Source: Candidatus Nitrosopumilus sp.
Lineage (GTDB): Archaea > Thermoproteota > Nitrososphaeria > Nitrososphaerales > Nitrosopumilaceae
Assembly: GCA_029860565.1 (NCBI GenBank)
Contig: JAOUAY010000084.1
Span: 1 to 5,933 of the forward strand
Direction: 5' to 3'
Length of the DNA: 5,933 bases
The notes under the pieces are model-generated. The model was not told the origin of the DNA and ran no database searches. It saw only the letters and a list, made by a program, of their open reading frames with translations. The position numbers and the translations under genes were made by a program. Shown here piece after piece: positions 4,182 through 5,933 of this stretch (position 1 is the first letter of the stretch; the number at the start of each line of letters is the position of its first letter).

Positions 4182-4988
4182 ATGAAAGTTGCAGTAATTC
4201 AATTCAAAGCATCAACTAACAAAGAAGTTAATTTAAAAAAAATTATTACATACATTTCAAAAGCATCTTCTAAAAATGCAATACTATGTGCCTTCCCAGA
4301 ATTTATGATGTTTTACACAAATTCATTTCAAACCCCTAAACAACTAGCAAGTTTGGCTGAAACAATCAACGGAAATTTTATCAGCACAATAGCAACAGCT
4401 GCAAAAAAAAATAAAATCCAAGTAATAGGCTCATTTTATGAAAAGAGTGAAAAAAAAGATCGTGTTTATGATACTGCATTTGTGATTGACAAATTAGGTA
4501 AAGTAATCTCCACATATAGAAAAATTCATCTCTATGATGCATTAGGATTTAAGGAATCTAATAAAATAGTTTCAGGCTCTAAAATTACAAAACCTGTTAA
4601 GACATCTATTGGAAAAATTGGCATAATGATTTGTTATGATTTAAGATTTCCAGAGATGTCAAGATCACTTGCAGCAGCAGGCTCTGAAGTTTTAGTAGCA
4701 CCATCTGCTTGGGTTAAAGGTAATATGAAAGAAGAACATTGGATTGCAATTAACAAAACAAGAGCAATTGAAAACGGATGTTATGTAATTGCACCAGATC
4801 AAGTTGGAAATATTTATTGTGGAAGAAGTTTAGTAGTTGATCCATACGGAAAAATTTTACTTGATATGAAAAAGAAACAAGGAGTAGGCTTTGCTAATAT
4901 AGATTTGAATAAAGTAAAACGAACGCGTAAAATCTTACCACTACTTAAAAACAGAAGAACAGATGTCTATCCTATGTTAAAGGCTTAG
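4182..4988 (+). CDS. Nitrilase-superfamily carbon-nitrogen hydrolase (Nit1/Nit2-like amidase)
   Basis: The 268-residue cytoplasmic enzyme has the complete nitrilase triad. Glu40 is in CAFPEFMM, Lys114 in YRKIHLYD and the nucleophile Cys151 in IMICYDLRFPEMSR. The family start MKVAVIQFKAS and the late motif GRSLVVDPYGKIL (214-226) are present, and the length is normal. The enzymes hydrolyse C-N bonds of amides through a Cys thioester. The CYDLRFPE active site and small size place it with Nit1/Nit2 proteins, which cleave omega-amides or deaminated glutathione, rather than with true nitrilases. An ammonia-releasing role would suit an ammonia oxidiser, but the substrate is not shown. The gene has its own TATA-like box and upstream dyad. 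Its last 17 bases overlap the end of the reverse-strand zinc-finger gene. Confidence 0.9.
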   Translation: MKVAVIQFKASTNKEVNLKKIITYISKASSKNAILCAFPEFMMFYTNSFQTPKQLASLAETINGNFISTIATAAKKNKIQVIGSFYEKSEKKDRVYDTAFVIDKLGKVISTYRKIHLYDALGFKESNKIVSGSKITKPVKTSIGKIGIMICYDLRFPEMSRSLAAAGSEVLVAPSAWVKGNMKEEHWIAINKTRAIENGCYVIAPDQVGNIYCGRSLVVDPYGKILLDMKKKQGVGFANIDLNKVKRTRKILPLLKNRRTDVYPMLKA

Positions 4989-5439
4989 TCTTTCTACTTT
5001 CACAATTAAAGTTCCCACATTGTTTGGTCCATTTTTGATTTCGTGAATAACGAAAAATTATCATTGGCCATTTACACACATCACATGGTAATTTTGTTGC
5101 TCTCAGTCTTGCTTTTTGTAATAAAGGTGATGATGCTTTACACCCACCATAAAAATTTGAACAACCCATGAATCGCTTTCTAGTTGTTCTTGATCTAATT
5201 ACCAGTAATTCTCCAAGTTTACATTCAGGACATTGTACCAGTCCATTTTTAGGAGAATTGGTTCCAAGAATAATATATTTTCTATCTCTTGAGGACCATG
5301 AAAGATATCCGTTAGTATCTAAGTATTGAATAATTTCTTTTTTGAATATGATAGTTTTTGACTTTGTAGTTTTGACTACATGTCTTATTATGGGTTTTTT
5401 GATCTGAATAGTTTTAAGACTTGTTTTCTTTAATTGCAT
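4972..5439 (-). CDS. Stand-alone protein with topoisomerase-type C4 zinc fingers
   Basis: The 155-residue protein begins with a very basic segment of about 35 residues rich in Lys and Thr, then a small region (IIQYLDTNGYLSWSSRDRKYIILG). A C4 zinc-finger follows, like those at the C-terminus of bacterial topoisomerase I: Cys70 and Cys73 in CPEC, then Cys93 and Cys100 in FMGCSNFYGGC. A second, more divergent set follows: Cys119 and Cys122 (CDVC), then Cys141 and Cys146 (CGNFNC). Both keep all four ligands. Such fingers bind single-stranded DNA in topoisomerases; here no catalytic domain is attached, so this is probably a nucleic-acid-binding accessory protein. The ATG at 5439 is the only possible start, because a stop codon lies just upstream in frame. 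It is convergent with the amidase gene (17-base overlap) and divergent from the thiolase gene. Confidence 0.82.
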   Translation of the reverse strand: MQLKKTSLKTIQIKKPIIRHVVKTTKSKTIIFKKEIIQYLDTNGYLSWSSRDRKYIILGTNSPKNGLVQCPECKLGELLVIRSRTTRKRFMGCSNFYGGCKASSPLLQKARLRATKLPCDVCKWPMIIFRYSRNQKWTKQCGNFNCESRKTKPLT

Positions 5440-5465
5440 TTTTTATGATGAATTTAGTAAAACAA

Positions 5466-5474
5466 TTTTTATAG
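5466..5474. promoter_or_regulatory. Possible shared TATA element of the zinc-finger and thiolase genes
   Basis: The plus strand reads TTTTTATA and the minus strand TATAAAAA over the same bases. Its centre is about 26 bases from the thiolase GTG at 5496 and about 30 bases from the zinc-finger ATG at 5439. Both are in range for leaderless archaeal transcripts. The whole intergenic space is 56 bases and I see no second good TATA candidate for either side. Confidence 0.45.
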
Positions 5475-5495
5475 GGAAATGGGTCAGTTAGATTT

Positions 5496-5933
5496 GTGGA
5501 AAAGGTCTGTGTTCTTGGTGCTGGTAGCACAAAATATGGAAAATTACCCGACAGTATAGCTGATCTCACTACTCAGGCATCAGTTTCAGCCATAGAAAGT
5601 TCAGGAATTAGTCCAAAAGATATCAAAGCATCTTACATTTCAAACGTTTTTGGAGTTGCTGACAAACAAGTGCATCTTGGTCCTGTCTTGATGAGTAGAT
5701 TGGGCATTCCAGATAAACCCTCATTATCAATAGAGTCTGCATGTGGTAGTGGCTCTGTAGCTTTTAGAGAGGCGTATGCTAATGTTGCAGCCGGATTTTA
5801 TGATTGTCTTATTGTAACTGGTGTTGAAAAAGTAACTCATACCGGAACCGAATGGACTACAACTTACTTTGCATATTGTTCAGACTTTTTCTATGAAGGT
5901 CAAGCAGGTGCATCATTTCCAGGATTATTTGCA
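5496..5933 (+). CDS. Thiolase (acetyl-CoA C-acetyltransferase, SCP2 type), 5' part
   Basis: The first 146 codons are present and the frame is open at the window edge; a full protein would be near 390 residues. It starts KVCVLGAGSTKYGKL, the usual first strand of archaeal SCP2-type thiolases. It continues through a helix (ADLTTQASVSAIESSGI) to the active-site motif SIESACGSGS, with the acyl-binding nucleophile at Cys83. The next strand is CLIVTGVEKVTH. These enzymes condense or cleave acyl-CoA, typically two acetyl-CoA and acetoacetyl-CoA. In ammonia-oxidising archaea this reaction ends the 3-hydroxypropionate/4-hydroxybutyrate cycle, but a lipid-related thiolase is possible, and archaeal members often need a DUF35 partner that may lie beyond the window. 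The start is GTG at 5496: a stop lies eight codons upstream in frame with no ATG between, and the TATA element is at the leaderless distance. Confidence 0.88.
   Translation, partial: MEKVCVLGAGSTKYGKLPDSIADLTTQASVSAIESSGISPKDIKASYISNVFGVADKQVHLGPVLMSRLGIPDKPSLSIESACGSGSVAFREAYANVAAGFYDCLIVTGVEKVTHTGTEWTTTYFAYCSDFFYEGQAGASFPGLFA

Noticed and set aside
5479..5495. ATG at 5479 as start of the thiolase
   Set aside because: It is in a different frame from the thiolase motifs; the GTG at 5496 is in frame and fits the TATA spacing.
1..5933. tRNA, rRNA, CRISPR array, insertion sequence or phage genes
   Set aside because: I saw no cloverleaf, no regularly spaced repeats, and no transposase or integrase reading frame on either strand.

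Overview
The window looks like chromosome from a marine ammonia-oxidising archaeon of the Nitrososphaerota (Thaumarchaeota), close to Nitrosopumilus. The evidence is indirect. The DNA is strongly AT-rich. Most genes have a TATA-like box about 25-30 bases before the start codon and no Shine-Dalgarno site, which is the leaderless archaeal arrangement. The protein set also fits: a secreted CHRD protein, a two-domain winged-helix regulator, a stand-alone topoisomerase-type C4 zinc-finger protein, an SCP2-type thiolase, and a decayed copy of the IPxW-AGWW domain that I know from thaumarchaeal secreted proteins.

Layout. 1-718: the end of a small membrane protein, overlapping by 8 bases a regulator with two winged-helix domains. 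719-1123: no intact gene, but a frameshifted remnant of an AGWW-type domain. 1124-1765: an exported CHRD protein, enclosed by a 13-base inverted repeat. 1766-1961: a T-tract, a palindrome and a strong hairpin followed by seven T. 1962-2947: a rhomboid membrane protease, then a 58-residue tautomerase. 2948-3146: a terminator-like T-tract and an A/T-flanked hairpin. 3147-3569: a helical phasin-like protein. 3570-4181: about 600 bases without a long gene, holding a possible 23-residue reverse-strand ORF, a foldable candidate RNA, a palindrome next to a hairpin, and a dyad just upstream of the next promoter. 4182-4988: a nitrilase-superfamily amidase. 4972-5439 (reverse): the zinc-finger protein, whose 3' end overlaps that of the amidase by 17 bases. 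5496-5933: the start of a thiolase, divergent from the zinc-finger gene and possibly sharing one TATA element with it.

The genes do not form one pathway. The clearest functional units are the membrane protein/regulator pair, which is probably co-transcribed, and perhaps rhomboid plus tautomerase. The thiolase would fit acetoacetyl-CoA chemistry of the 3-hydroxypropionate/4-hydroxybutyrate carbon cycle, and the phasin-like protein would fit polyhydroxyalkanoate storage; both links are inference. I see no complete new multi-gene system. The most unusual material is between the genes: the decayed AGWW domain, the recurring TGGTACATT dyads, the candidate structured RNA and the small acidic ORF.
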